A stretch of 64,000 bases of DNA from positions 620,001 to 684,000 of the forward strand of contig NZ_VTRS01000001.1 of the NCBI RefSeq assembly GCF_008641065.1, read 5' to 3'. Of this stretch, positions 27,255 to 35,456 are shown one piece after another. This stretch comes from Rhabdaerophilum calidifontis (GTDB taxonomy: Bacteria > Pseudomonadota > Alphaproteobacteria > Rhizobiales > Beijerinckiaceae). The notes under the pieces were generated by a model that did no database searches, was not told the DNA's origin, and saw only the letters and a list, made by a program, of their open reading frames with translations. Made by a program: the position numbers and the translations under genes. Each line of letters starts with the position of its first letter. The stretch's first letter is position 1.

Positions 27255-28304
27255 TCAGCGCAGCAGGATCAGCCCGCCGGTGCCGACGACGAGAATGAGC
27301 AGGGCGCCGCCAAGGAAGACCGCGACATGGCGCCAGCCGATCGCCAGGATCTGGCCGATCGAGGTGCCGAGCCCGAGCGCCGCGATGGCGATCAGCAGGC
27401 CCCAATGCGAGGCCTGGCCGAGAATGGCCTTGATCGCGGCATAGGGCGCGGCGAGCGGCGTCGCGGGCAGCACGGAATTGACGAGGCAGAGCCCGAGGAA
27501 CACGATCGCGAAGATTGGTGCCGGCACCTTGGCCGTACCCGTCGTCTCGCCCTGCCGTGTGAACCACCAGCCGATGGCCAGCACCGCCGGCAGCAGCAGG
27601 AAGACCCGGAACAGCTTCACCACCACCGCCGCGTTGCCGACCGGCTCCGAGACGGCATAGCCCGCGCCGACGACCTGGGCCATGTCCTGGATGGTGATGC
27701 CGAGCATCAGCCCTGTGGCGGCATCGTCGAAGCCGAGCCAGCGGCAAAGCGGCGGATAGGCCAGCATCACGACGGTCGAAATGGCGTTGGCCATCACCAC
27801 CGTGAAGGCGATATCCGCGCCCTTGCCCCGGTATTCCGGCACGACGGTGGCCGTGGCGAGCGTGGCCGAGGCGCCGCAGACCGCGTTTGCCGCGCCGGCC
27901 AGCGCGCCGAACCCGCTCTCGCGGCCGAGCAGGCGCGCGATGAGCACCGTTCCGGCGATCGTCGCCGCCATCGCCCCCACCACCAGCACCACCGTGCCGG
28001 CGCCGAGCGCGAGGATGTCGCCGAGCGCGATCCGCAGGCCGAGCAGCGCGATGGCGTAGCGCAGGAGCTTCTTCACGGCATAGGCGATGCCGGGCTCGAA
28101 GCCCGGCCGCACCGCGAATCCGTGCAGCAGGATGCCGATCACCAGCGCCACGACCATGGCGGGCAGGGCGAGCCGTCCGCCGGTCGCGGATTTCAGCAGC
28201 GGCGCCGCCCCCTCGGCGGCGAGCGCCACCGCGAAGGCCAGGAGCAATCCGGGAGCCAGGGCGCGCAGCGCCCCTCCGGCTCCGATGGAGGCGCCGCCCG
28301 CCAT
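27255..28304 (-). CDS. YeiH-type putative sulfate/sulfite exporter
   Basis: A 349-residue membrane protein with about ten hydrophobic segments, of the PF03601 (Cons_hypoth698, YeiH) family, annotated as putative sulfate exporters. Characteristic stretches include KKLLRYAIALLGLRIALGD, AAGAANAVCGASATLATATV (in its own variant), and MLGITIQDMAQVVGAGYAVS. Lying four bases after suyB, it is well placed to export sulfite released by sulfolactate sulfo-lyase, the role proposed for SuyZ-like exporters. I leave the symbol blank because exporters from several families share that name. Confidence 0.85.
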   Translation of the reverse strand: MAGGASIGAGGALRALAPGLLLAFAVALAAEGAAPLLKSATGGRLALPAMVVALVIGILLHGFAVRPGFEPGIAYAVKKLLRYAIALLGLRIALGDILALGAGTVVLVVGAMAATIAGTVLIARLLGRESGFGALAGAANAVCGASATLATATVVPEYRGKGADIAFTVVMANAISTVVMLAYPPLCRWLGFDDAATGLMLGITIQDMAQVVGAGYAVSEPVGNAAVVVKLFRVFLLLPAVLAIGWWFTRQGETTGTAKVPAPIFAIVFLGLCLVNSVLPATPLAAPYAAIKAILGQASHWGLLIAIAALGLGTSIGQILAIGWRHVAVFLGGALLILVVGTGGLILLR

Positions 28305-28308
28305 GGGT

Positions 28309-29595
28309 TCAGGCCGAGCGGTAGAGCTTCGTCATCACGAATTCGCGGTGGCCGAGCGCTTCCGCGGCGGTGAGGCGGCCATTCGCCGTGCGGATAACGG
28401 TCTCGATCAGCGCGTCGCCCGCCTCGGGGATGGTCATGTCGCGGCGCAGGATGCCGGACACGTCGAGATCGATATGCTCGGGCATGGTACGCATCGTCTT
28501 CGGATTGCCGGTGATCTTGATCACGGGCACGATCGGGTTGCCGATCACGTTGCCCTGGCCGGTTGGGAAGGTGTGGACGACATAGCCGCCCGCCGCCATC
28601 AGCGTCACGCATTCGGCCGCCGCCGAAGAGGTGTCCATGAAATAGAGCCCCGGCCCCTTCGCCGGCGTTTCGGCGGGTTCGAGGATGTCGATATACCGAC
28701 ATTCCCGGCCGATCTTCTCGAGATTGCCCAGCGCCTTTTCCTCGATCGTCGTCAGCCCGCCGGCGATATTGCCCTTTGTGGGCTGGCTGTCCGAGAGGTC
28801 GGAAGTCTTGTGCGCCTCGATCACCTCGTCCTGGTAGGCCTTCCACATCCTGTACCAGCGTTCGCCAAGCTCTGGCGTGGCGGCGCGGGCCTTGCACAGA
28901 TGCTCGGCGCCGGTGATCTCGGAGGTTTCTCCGAACACGCCGTAAATGCCCTTGGGGATCAGCTTGTCATACATGTTGCCCACGGTCGGGCAGGAGGAGA
29001 GACCCGTGGTCGTGTCGCTCTCGCCGCATTTGGTCGAGACCCAGAGATCGGAGATCGGGCATTTCTCGCGCCGCAATTCGGAGGCCCATTGGACGAATTC
29101 CTTCGCGACATAGGAGGCTTTCGCGATCACTGCGATGTCGCCATGCCCCTCGATCCCGAAGCCGACCACGGGCTTTCCGGTCCTGGCGATGCCATCCACC
29201 ACGATCTTCGTCCAGGCGTCCTCGATGCCGATCACCACCACGGCAGCGACATTGGGGTTCGAGCCGATGCCGATCAATGTGCGGAAATGCAGATCGAGAT
29301 CGGCGCCGAATTGCAGCCGGCCATAGGCATGCGGCAAGGCCAGCGTGCCCTTGATGTTGTTGGCGACGGCTTCGCAGGCCGCGTTGGAGAGATCGTCGAG
29401 CGGCAGCAGCACGACATGATTGCGCACGCCGACGCGGCCGTTCTCGCGGCGCCAGCCCAGGAAGGACTCGGTGCCTCCGCGGGCCTTCTTCGCCAGCGGG
29501 GCCTTGAAGGCGGGCGCCTCGATGCGGCGGCCCTTCACATGCTTCAGGCGGTTGGTGTTGAGGTCGAAATTGGCGACGATCGGAGCGCTGGCCAT
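28309..29595 (-). CDS. suyB: (2R)-sulfolactate sulfo-lyase, large subunit
   Basis: A 428-residue protein of the UxaA/altronate dehydratase large-subunit superfamily. It contains [38 protein letters not shown] and [21 protein letters not shown], which are conserved in this iron-dependent lyase family. With SuyA it cleaves (R)-3-sulfolactate to pyruvate and sulfite (EC 4.4.1.24). Sugar-acid dehydratases of the same superfamily are an alternative. However, the separately encoded SAF-domain small subunit, exporter and two hydroxyacid dehydrogenases in one operon favour SuyB. ATG 29595 begins the conserved region; an extension to 29661 would overlap suyA. Confidence 0.88.
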   Translation of the reverse strand: MASAPIVANFDLNTNRLKHVKGRRIEAPAFKAPLAKKARGGTESFLGWRRENGRVGVRNHVVLLPLDDLSNAACEAVANNIKGTLALPHAYGRLQFGADLDLHFRTLIGIGSNPNVAAVVVIGIEDAWTKIVVDGIARTGKPVVGFGIEGHGDIAVIAKASYVAKEFVQWASELRREKCPISDLWVSTKCGESDTTTGLSSCPTVGNMYDKLIPKGIYGVFGETSEITGAEHLCKARAATPELGERWYRMWKAYQDEVIEAHKTSDLSDSQPTKGNIAGGLTTIEEKALGNLEKIGRECRYIDILEPAETPAKGPGLYFMDTSSAAAECVTLMAAGGYVVHTFPTGQGNVIGNPIVPVIKITGNPKTMRTMPEHIDLDVSGILRRDMTIPEAGDALIETVIRTANGRLTAAEALGHREFVMTKLYRSA

Positions 29596-29657
29596 GGTCA
29601 ATTGCCTCGCGAGGGGTGAAAGGGGCGGATGATGGAGGGGCAGGGGCGGCGCGGCGC

Positions 29658-29945
29658 TCACCAGCGCTTGGTCTTCACGTTGTGAACGTGAACATGCTCG
29701 CCCTTGGCGATATCGGCCTTGGCAATGCCGATGTCCTGGCCGTATTTCCAGATCGTGTCGCCCTTCTTGATGTCCGTGAGCGCAACCTTGTGGCCGATCG
29801 GGATATCGGCCTTGGCGGTGATGCGGAAATCCTTGTTGTCATGCGTCACGACCGCCAGCATGTCCGTGCCGGCCTTGAGATTCTCGACGACGACGACGCC
29901 AACGGTATCCTTGTGCTCATGCACGAGCAGATGGGGTGCGGACAT
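29658..29945 (-). CDS. suyA: (2R)-sulfolactate sulfo-lyase, small subunit
   Basis: A 95-residue SAF-domain protein, homologous to the N-terminal domain of UxaA-type altronate dehydratases. It reads [19 protein letters not shown] near the start and [16 protein letters not shown] near the middle, the latter being the family's glycine-His-Lys-Val-Ala motif. It pairs with SuyB. As the first gene of the operon, it is separated by 86 bases from the divergent GntR regulator, with a perfect palindrome in that gap. Confidence 0.9.
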   Translation of the reverse strand: MSAPHLLVHEHKDTVGVVVVENLKAGTDMLAVVTHDNKDFRITAKADIPIGHKVALTDIKKGDTIWKYGQDIGIAKADIAKGEHVHVHNVKTKRW

Positions 29946-30015
29946 GCTTCATTCCTCGGCTGTGGACGAAGGCGGACGGCGGAGGCGATGCCCTCTCGAC
30001 GTCGCGCGATAATGT

Positions 30016-30029
30016 GTCTTATATAAGAC
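30016..30029. promoter_or_regulatory. Perfect 14-base palindrome, predicted GntR operator
   Basis: GTCTTATATAAGAC is a perfect inverted repeat placed two bases before the regulator's ATG and 71 bases from the divergent suyA start. It can be read as two overlapping GTCTTATA half-sites. The location suggests autoregulation and control of the sulfolactate operon. The same half-site recurs at 35329-35349. Confidence 0.7.
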
Positions 30030-30031
30030 CT

Positions 30032-30793
30032 ATGATTTCAGACAAGCCGGAATCGTGCCCAGATGCGACAAATCCCGCGGTGGCGCCGGTCGGATTCCGG
30101 CCGCTCTACCGGCAGGTGAAGGATGCCTTCATCAAGCGCATGGCCGACGGACTCTGGCCGCCCGGCTTCCTGCTGCCGAGCGAGAGTGTCCTGGCTGGCG
30201 AGATCGGGGTCAGTCAGGGGACGGTGCGCAAGGCGCTCGACGAACTGGCGGCGGAGAACCTCGTCGTCCGCCAACAGGGCAAGGGCACCTTCGTCGCGCA
30301 GCACGACGAGAAGCGGATCCTGTTCCAGTTCTTCAAGCTGGTGCGCGATGACGGGATCCCGCGCTTTCCGGAGAGCCAGGTGCTCGCGGCGGAGGTCGCC
30401 GAGGCCAGCGCGGCTGAATGCGCGGGGCTCGACATCGAACCCGGCGCGCGGGTTGCGCGCGTGCGCCGGGTTCGCTTCATCGACGGCGATCCGCTGATCG
30501 TCGAGACGCTGTCCCTGCCCGACGCGATCTTTCCCGGCATCACCGAGGGCGAGGTGCCGAATTCGCTCTATGCCTATTATTCGTCGCGCTACGGCGTGAC
30601 GATCGCGTTCGCACGCGAGAAGCTCAAGGCCATCGTGCTGTCGCCGGAGGATGCCGCGATCCTCGGGCGGCCGGCGGGCCATCCGGCGCTGCAGGTGAGC
30701 CGCGTGGCGCTCGCGCTCGACGGGCGCGCGGTCGAATGGCGCGTCAGCCTGTGCCTGACGGATGACGCGCATTATTCCGCCTCTATGCGGTGA
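30032..30793 (+). CDS. GntR-family (HutC/UTRA) transcriptional regulator
   Basis: A 253-residue regulator. The winged helix-turn-helix (about 18-85) contains PPGFLLPSESVLAGEIGVSQ then TVRKALDELAAENLVVRQQGKGTFV (given in two parts), the standard GntR pattern. The UTRA effector domain (about 105-245) has ARVRRVRFIDGDPLIVETL and YGVTIAFAREKLKAI. Effectors of such proteins are often the phosphorylated sugar or acid of the controlled pathway. It is divergent from suyA and convergent with the second operon, so it probably controls both. The ATG at 30032 abuts the palindrome and lacks a Shine-Dalgarno, suggesting a leaderless message or a later start. Confidence 0.9.
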   Translation: MISDKPESCPDATNPAVAPVGFRPLYRQVKDAFIKRMADGLWPPGFLLPSESVLAGEIGVSQGTVRKALDELAAENLVVRQQGKGTFVAQHDEKRILFQFFKLVRDDGIPRFPESQVLAAEVAEASAAECAGLDIEPGARVARVRRVRFIDGDPLIVETLSLPDAIFPGITEGEVPNSLYAYYSSRYGVTIAFAREKLKAIVLSPEDAAILGRPAGHPALQVSRVALALDGRAVEWRVSLCLTDDAHYSASMR

Positions 30794-30801
30794 TGTGCCG
30801 G

Positions 30802-31908
30802 CTATAGATCGATCGCCCGTCCCTCGCGCGCCGATTGTTCCGCCGCGAGCCCGATCCGCACGGCGGCGATCCCGTCCGCAAGGGTGACATCCACCTTGCC
30901 CCCGTCGAGCATCGCAGCCCGGAAGCCGAGATGCTGGAAATAGGTCGAGCCGTGGTGATCTCCCGCCCGCAGCACCTGCTCGTCGACATGGATCTTGCGG
31001 CGGACCGGCCCTTTCGGCGCGCGCGGCGAGACGACGATCTCGCTCTCGCGCTCGGTGCCGCCCGGCCAGAAGCGCGCGGGGCCGGGGATCAGCGCCTCGA
31101 TCCGGGCGGCATCGCCGGTCGCGGCGATCTCCTCCTGGAAATAGGCGCCTTCCGCGAACATGCAGAGATCGAGCGCCGCGCGCAAGCCATTGGCGAAATC
31201 GACGATCACGAAGGCGTTGTCGAGGATATCCGGCACTCGGCCGGCGTAGCGCTCGTCGCGGTGGTTCACATCGGCGGCGCCGGAGGCATAGACGCGCACC
31301 GGCTCGGCGCCGACCACAAGTCGCATCAGATCGAAGAAATGGCAGCATTTCTCGACCAGCGTGCCGCCGGTGCGTTCCGCGAAGCGGTTCCAGTCACCGA
31401 CCTTCTCCAGGAAGGGGAAGCGATGCTCGCGGATGGCGAACATGCGCAGGGTGCCGATCTCGCCGGCGCGCACCGCCCGGCGCAACTCCGCCACGGGCGG
31501 CATGTAGCGGTATTCCATCGCCACCCAGATCGGCGCGCGATGGGTTGCCGCCGCGGCTTCGAGCGCCGCGCAATCCGCCTCGCATGTCGCGACGGGCTTC
31601 TCGCAGAGGATGCCGAGCATCGGCGCCATGCGGAAGATGTCGTGCAGGATCTCGACATGGGTGTCGTTGGGGCTCGCGATCACCACGGCATCGCAGAGCC
31701 CGCTTTCCAGGAGGTCGCGATGGTTCGCGAAGGCGCGCGGTGCCTGGCCGAGCACCCGCTCAGCCTCGGCGACGGAGAGCGCGATCTGCGCATTGGTGGG
31801 GTCGGAGATCGCGGTCAGCGCCGAGCCGGGGATGAGCGCGAGATTGCGGATATGTTCCCGGCCCATCATGCCGGCGCCGATCAGGCCATAGCGGAGGGTT
31901 CTGGTCAT
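30802..31908 (-). CDS. Gfo/Idh/MocA-family NAD(P)-dependent protein, candidate NAD+-dependent sulfoquinovosidase
   Basis: A 368-residue protein with an N-terminal Rossmann domain (GLIGAGMMG, about 9-16) and the family's EKP motif in ILCEKPVA (about 101-108). The C-terminal alpha/beta domain includes [19 protein letters not shown]. It is the last gene of the kinase-aldolase-isomerase operon. The family includes sugar dehydrogenases and, as reported, NAD+-dependent glycosidases acting on sulfoquinovosides (GH188). No conventional GH31 sulfoquinovosidase is seen in the window, so this protein is a reasonable candidate for glycoside cleavage. That role is inferred, and simple sugar oxidation remains possible. 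The start at 31908 follows the isomerase gene by five bases. Confidence 0.8.
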   Translation of the reverse strand: MTRTLRYGLIGAGMMGREHIRNLALIPGSALTAISDPTNAQIALSVAEAERVLGQAPRAFANHRDLLESGLCDAVVIASPNDTHVEILHDIFRMAPMLGILCEKPVATCEADCAALEAAAATHRAPIWVAMEYRYMPPVAELRRAVRAGEIGTLRMFAIREHRFPFLEKVGDWNRFAERTGGTLVEKCCHFFDLMRLVVGAEPVRVYASGAADVNHRDERYAGRVPDILDNAFVIVDFANGLRAALDLCMFAEGAYFQEEIAATGDAARIEALIPGPARFWPGGTERESEIVVSPRAPKGPVRRKIHVDEQVLRAGDHHGSTYFQHLGFRAAMLDGGKVDVTLADGIAAVRIGLAAEQSAREGRAIDL

Positions 31909-31913
31909 GGGGT

Positions 31914-33320
31914 TCACGCGGTGAGATCGAGAACGGGCAGGCCGCGATGGCCGGCCCAGGCTTCGAGAAGATCGCGCTGGTCGCCGTAGGTGATGGCGAG
32001 ATGGTGCTCGATCCCCTCGTCCACGAGGGTCGCGAGCGCGGGGGCGATGCCCCCCTTCAGCGACACGACCGCCGAGGTGCCGGTGAAGCTCTTCGGCGCG
32101 CGCAGCACCTCGCCGGAGCCCAGCACCAGGAGCGGACGGTTGCGCGCCTGCGAAACGCGGGCGAGCGTGATCCGGCCGGGCTTGAGCGGGAATTCGGCGA
32201 GCAGCGGCATGCGGCGGTTGGAATGGATCTGCGCGCGCGCGGCCGCCTCGGGGTCTCGCATCGAGAGCGGCGCCGAGCCACAATGCCAGAGCACGGCGGT
32301 GTCGCTCGCGGTGTCCATATCGACGATGTCGACCAGCCAGGCGGGGCTGCCGGCGGCCTCCTGCATCAGCAGCGCGGTCAGCGCGCCATAGACATCCGCC
32401 TCGCAGGCGCAGGGCGTGCCCGCCTCCGTCAGCATGCCGAGCGGCCCGCAGACGGCGCAGCCGAATTCGGTGAAGGTCTCGGGCCAGCAGCGCATCGCCA
32501 GGGCATCGAGGCCCCGTTCCCGTGCAATATCCTCGAGTGCCGCGTGGAGCGCCAGCGAGCGGCCGAGCTGTGCGGGATCGACCGAATCGAGGCCTTCATA
32601 ATCCCGTGCCGCCTTCAGGCGCCGCGCGGCGATGGCGGTGTCCGGCACGGCGCGGGCGCGCGCGAAGGTCTCGTCGAGCGGGATCGGCGCGACGGCGATT
32701 CCCGCGAGGGCGACCAGAGCCTCGGGCTCGTAGCGGCAGGTGTCGAACCCCACCGGATGCTCGCCGATCAGCCCGATCCGGCGGCCGCCGAGCCGGGCGT
32801 CGATCCGTTCGGCCGCTGCCTTCACCGTGTCGTCGAGCGGCCGGGCGAGACGCTGGCGCGAGCGTCGCGCCTGGTTCGGCACTGCGAGATCGCGCAGGAA
32901 CTCGACGATATGCGAGGCTTCCGGCAGCGCATAGAGCCAGCCATGCGCGATCCCCGCGCGCTGGAGCGCGTGCGCGGCGAGATTGAGGCCGCAGAAGGCA
33001 TTGAGCCGCAGCCGCCCGCCGAGCCGCGGTTCGGGAAAGGCCCAGATCGCGATCGGGGTTCCGGCGAAGGCGCGCGCGATCTCGACCGTCATCGTCGCGT
33101 CGGTGAAGGTTGCCTGGATCAGCAGGACCCCGCTCACCGAAGCCGGATCAATCCCCGCGATGGCGGCGCGGGCGGAATCGGCGTCGAACAGCAATTCGCG
33201 CGGGCCGATCGTCGGCAGCCCCGTCCGGTCGGCGGCGGCGAAGGCACGCTGGGCGAGATCCTCCGCGAAGGGGACGTCGAAGGTCGCCCGGGCAAGCGCG
33301 AGGGTCAGGACCGGCTTCAT
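31914..33320 (-). CDS. L-fucose-isomerase-like protein, candidate sulfoquinovose isomerase
   Basis: A 468-residue protein of the L-fucose/L-arabinose isomerase superfamily. The core segment [20 protein letters not shown] (about 276-295) leads to [12 protein letters not shown], with Glu307 as probable metal ligand. An Asp in LVDIVDMD (about 329-336) and His346 in VLWHCGS complete a plausible metal site. Its start overlaps the aldolase stop (ATGA). Between a YihV-like kinase and a sulfonate operon, it is best read as the isomerase converting sulfoquinovose to sulfofructose. As I recall, such FucI-type isomerases replace YihS in a variant sulfo-EMP route. Family is clear; the substrate is inferred. 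Confidence 0.82.
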   Translation of the reverse strand: MKPVLTLALARATFDVPFAEDLAQRAFAAADRTGLPTIGPRELLFDADSARAAIAGIDPASVSGVLLIQATFTDATMTVEIARAFAGTPIAIWAFPEPRLGGRLRLNAFCGLNLAAHALQRAGIAHGWLYALPEASHIVEFLRDLAVPNQARRSRQRLARPLDDTVKAAAERIDARLGGRRIGLIGEHPVGFDTCRYEPEALVALAGIAVAPIPLDETFARARAVPDTAIAARRLKAARDYEGLDSVDPAQLGRSLALHAALEDIARERGLDALAMRCWPETFTEFGCAVCGPLGMLTEAGTPCACEADVYGALTALLMQEAAGSPAWLVDIVDMDTASDTAVLWHCGSAPLSMRDPEAAARAQIHSNRRMPLLAEFPLKPGRITLARVSQARNRPLLVLGSGEVLRAPKSFTGTSAVVSLKGGIAPALATLVDEGIEHHLAITYGDQRDLLEAWAGHRGLPVLDLTA

Positions 33321-34345
33321 CGCGCGGCCTCCCCGAAGCCGGGATAGGCGTGGCGGAAGCCGGCATCGGCATGCGCCATGTCCGCGCCGCCCCAGGCATG
33401 CCACCACGGATGCGCCTGATGATCCGTCAGGCGGTTGATGTCGCGCATATAGGACACGCCGCCCTGCTGGAGACCACGGCGGATGCCGTCCCAATCCGGG
33501 AAGGCCTTGAACGCCTCGGACCAGATCGCGCGGCCCGCGAGATAGCCGGAGGCGCCGGCGGCATAGGCATGGCCCAGCACGTTGCGGAACTCGGCCATGC
33601 CGGCCCCGGCCGAGAGCATCACCCAGGGGCGGCCGGCAAGCCGGCCCATCTCGTCGAACAGCGCCTGCACCCCGGCCGACCCGTCGCAATCGCGCGCGGG
33701 GACGGGGCTTTCGAGCTTGAACACGTCGATCGCGTATTCCGGTTTCGCGAATTCGCGCACGCTTTCAAGCACGAGCTCGCTCTTCTTCTCCGCCATCTCG
33801 ATATATTGCGTCGTCTGGTTCTTCTCGCCGGGCAGCGGGTAGACGAGCAGTTCGAAGAGATAGGGGATGTCGTAGCGCAGGCAGGCCTCCCCGATCCTCC
33901 GCGCGAAATCGCGCTGATGGCGGTTGACGGCTTCCGGTGCGTCCGGCCGATACCAGGCGAGCACCTTCACCGCGTCGGCGCCGGCGCGCTTGATCTTCTC
34001 GACCGACCAATCGTCGATCTCCGCGGAGAGCCGCCCCTCGCCGGTCTCGCGGAAGGCGGAATCCTCGAGCGTCATGATCAGCCCGAGGCGCGGGTCGAGC
34101 CGGGTCACCGCCATCGGATAGGCGTAGTTCGGGTCGAGCAGCATGGCGGTCGATTCGCCCTGCAATTCCTCGACGAGCATGGTCTTGAACCGCGCGACAT
34201 CGCCCCATGGCGCCGTTCCGCCGCGCGCGGCGGCGATCGGGTTGACGATCGGCGGGCGCTGATCCACCGCCGTCATCTTGAAGCGGCCGGCGGCATCGGC
34301 CATACGCCGCAGGCCCCTGAGCTTGCCCGCGCTCAGACTTTTCAT
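33317..34345 (-). CDS. LacD/YihT-type class I aldolase, candidate sulfofructosephosphate aldolase
   Basis: A 342-residue TIM-barrel protein of the tagatose-1,6-bisphosphate aldolase (LacD) family. It has AVDQRPPI (about 26-33), LLDPNYAYP (about 69-77), a Lys in ADAVKVLAWY (Lys127) and the probable Schiff-base Lys210 in VFKLESPVPA. Members cleave ketose phosphates to dihydroxyacetone phosphate plus an aldehyde; YihT and SqiA do this with sulfofructose-1-phosphate, giving sulfolactaldehyde. The kinase gene precedes it by 11 bases and the isomerase follows with ATGA overlap. The start at 34345 has GAAGGAGAG upstream. Confidence 0.85.
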   Translation of the reverse strand: MKSLSAGKLRGLRRMADAAGRFKMTAVDQRPPIVNPIAAARGGTAPWGDVARFKTMLVEELQGESTAMLLDPNYAYPMAVTRLDPRLGLIMTLEDSAFRETGEGRLSAEIDDWSVEKIKRAGADAVKVLAWYRPDAPEAVNRHQRDFARRIGEACLRYDIPYLFELLVYPLPGEKNQTTQYIEMAEKKSELVLESVREFAKPEYAIDVFKLESPVPARDCDGSAGVQALFDEMGRLAGRPWVMLSAGAGMAEFRNVLGHAYAAGASGYLAGRAIWSEAFKAFPDWDGIRRGLQQGGVSYMRDINRLTDHQAHPWWHAWGGADMAHADAGFRHAYPGFGEAAR

Positions 34346-34356
34346 GTCGCTCTCCT

Positions 34357-35253
34357 TCAGAACCCCTGCCCGGCGAGAAGGCGCATCACCTCCTCGCGTG
34401 ACGGTGTGCCGGCGGAACCGCCCGGCCGCGTGCACTTGATCGCGGCGGTGGCACTCGCGAAGCGGATCGCCGCGTCAAGCGGCATCGCCTCGGCCAGCGC
34501 CAGCGCGAAGGCGCCGTGCCAGACATCGCCCGCCCCGAGCGTATCGACCGGGGTTACCGGAAAGGCCGGGTGATGCCGGACCGTGCCGTTCTCCACCGCG
34601 AACACCCCCCTGCCGCCGTCGGTGGCGGCGATGAAGGTCGAGCGGCCGGCGGCGATCCGCAGCAGGGCGGCGGCGAGGTCGTCGGTTCCGGCGAGTTCGC
34701 GCGCGCCGCGCGCCGAGAACACGACATGGCTTGCGATTTCGAGCAGCGCGGGGTCCTGCGGGGCGCGGTCGCCGTCGAACAGCGACGGGATGCCGGCGGC
34801 CCGCGCCAGCGTGAAAACATGGCGGCTTCCGGCTTCCCAGCGCGTATCGCCCAGCACGGCGCGCGTGCCCTCCGGCAGACGGGCGGGCAGCCATTCCGGC
34901 AGATCGGGCAGGTCGGGATCGAGATAATTGACGATCGTCCGGTCGCCATTGGGCTCGATCACGATCGCGGAACGCGAGGAGGCGCTGCCGGAACAGGCGC
35001 GCGACAGGCTCGCGTCGATACCCAGATCGGCAAGCCGGGCGCGGATCGTGCCGGCGGCGGGATCGTCGCCGAACCGCGTCACGAGGAAGGGTTCGCCGCC
35101 AAGCCGCGCGATCGCCAAGGCGGCGTTCACGGCATTGCCGCCGATCACCGTGCGCACCGCGCTCGCGCGGTGCTTCTCGCCGGGTCGCAATGGCACGGGC
35201 ACGACGAAAATCTCGTCGAGCACGGCGATTCCGATTGCGAGAAGGCGGGGCAT
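34357..35253 (-). CDS. PfkB-family kinase resembling sulfofructose kinase YihV
   Basis: A 298-residue ribokinase/PfkB-fold sugar kinase. The N-terminal glycine pair is in TVIGGNAVNAALA and the catalytic DTLGAGD motif is near residue 245. From memory, the E. coli sulfofructose kinase YihV shares unusual segments: TRWEAGSRHVFTLARAAG resembles its VRWHDGAKKAFTLARQAG, and IKCTRPGGSAG resembles its LKCTRPGGRAG. This is closer than generic ribokinases and is the strongest single clue to sulfoglycolysis. The enzyme would make sulfofructose-1-phosphate with ATP. It heads the operon; the in-frame ATG at 35259 is an alternative start. Confidence 0.88.
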   Translation of the reverse strand: MPRLLAIGIAVLDEIFVVPVPLRPGEKHRASAVRTVIGGNAVNAALAIARLGGEPFLVTRFGDDPAAGTIRARLADLGIDASLSRACSGSASSRSAIVIEPNGDRTIVNYLDPDLPDLPEWLPARLPEGTRAVLGDTRWEAGSRHVFTLARAAGIPSLFDGDRAPQDPALLEIASHVVFSARGARELAGTDDLAAALLRIAAGRSTFIAATDGGRGVFAVENGTVRHHPAFPVTPVDTLGAGDVWHGAFALALAEAMPLDAAIRFASATAAIKCTRPGGSAGTPSREEVMRLLAGQGF

Positions 35254-35328
35254 GCGCATCCTGTTGACGCCGGGCGGCCGGGCGGGTTGAACCGCAGCGG
35301 CGGCGGATTGGCAAGAGCATGCTATCAA

Positions 35329-35349
35329 GTCTTATATCTTTTACAAGAC
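35329..35349. promoter_or_regulatory. Inverted repeat sharing the GTCTTATA half-site, predicted operator
   Basis: GTCTTATA (35329-35336), a five-base spacer and TACAAGAC (35342-35349) form an inverted repeat of GTCTTRTA. It sits in the divergent region between the kinase operon and the binding-protein gene, inside an A+T-rich patch. The half-site equals that of the palindrome beside the GntR gene, though the spacing differs (half-sites overlap there), so shared binding is suggestive rather than proven. Confidence 0.6.
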
Positions 35350-35456
35350 ACCGAATGCGAACTGCGCGAAGCCGGCGCGCAACGCAAACGCACTTGCTCC
35401 AAGGCGAGGATGGGGGCTTCGTCCGCACCGGGCACGGCCGGATTCGGATCTGTCGG

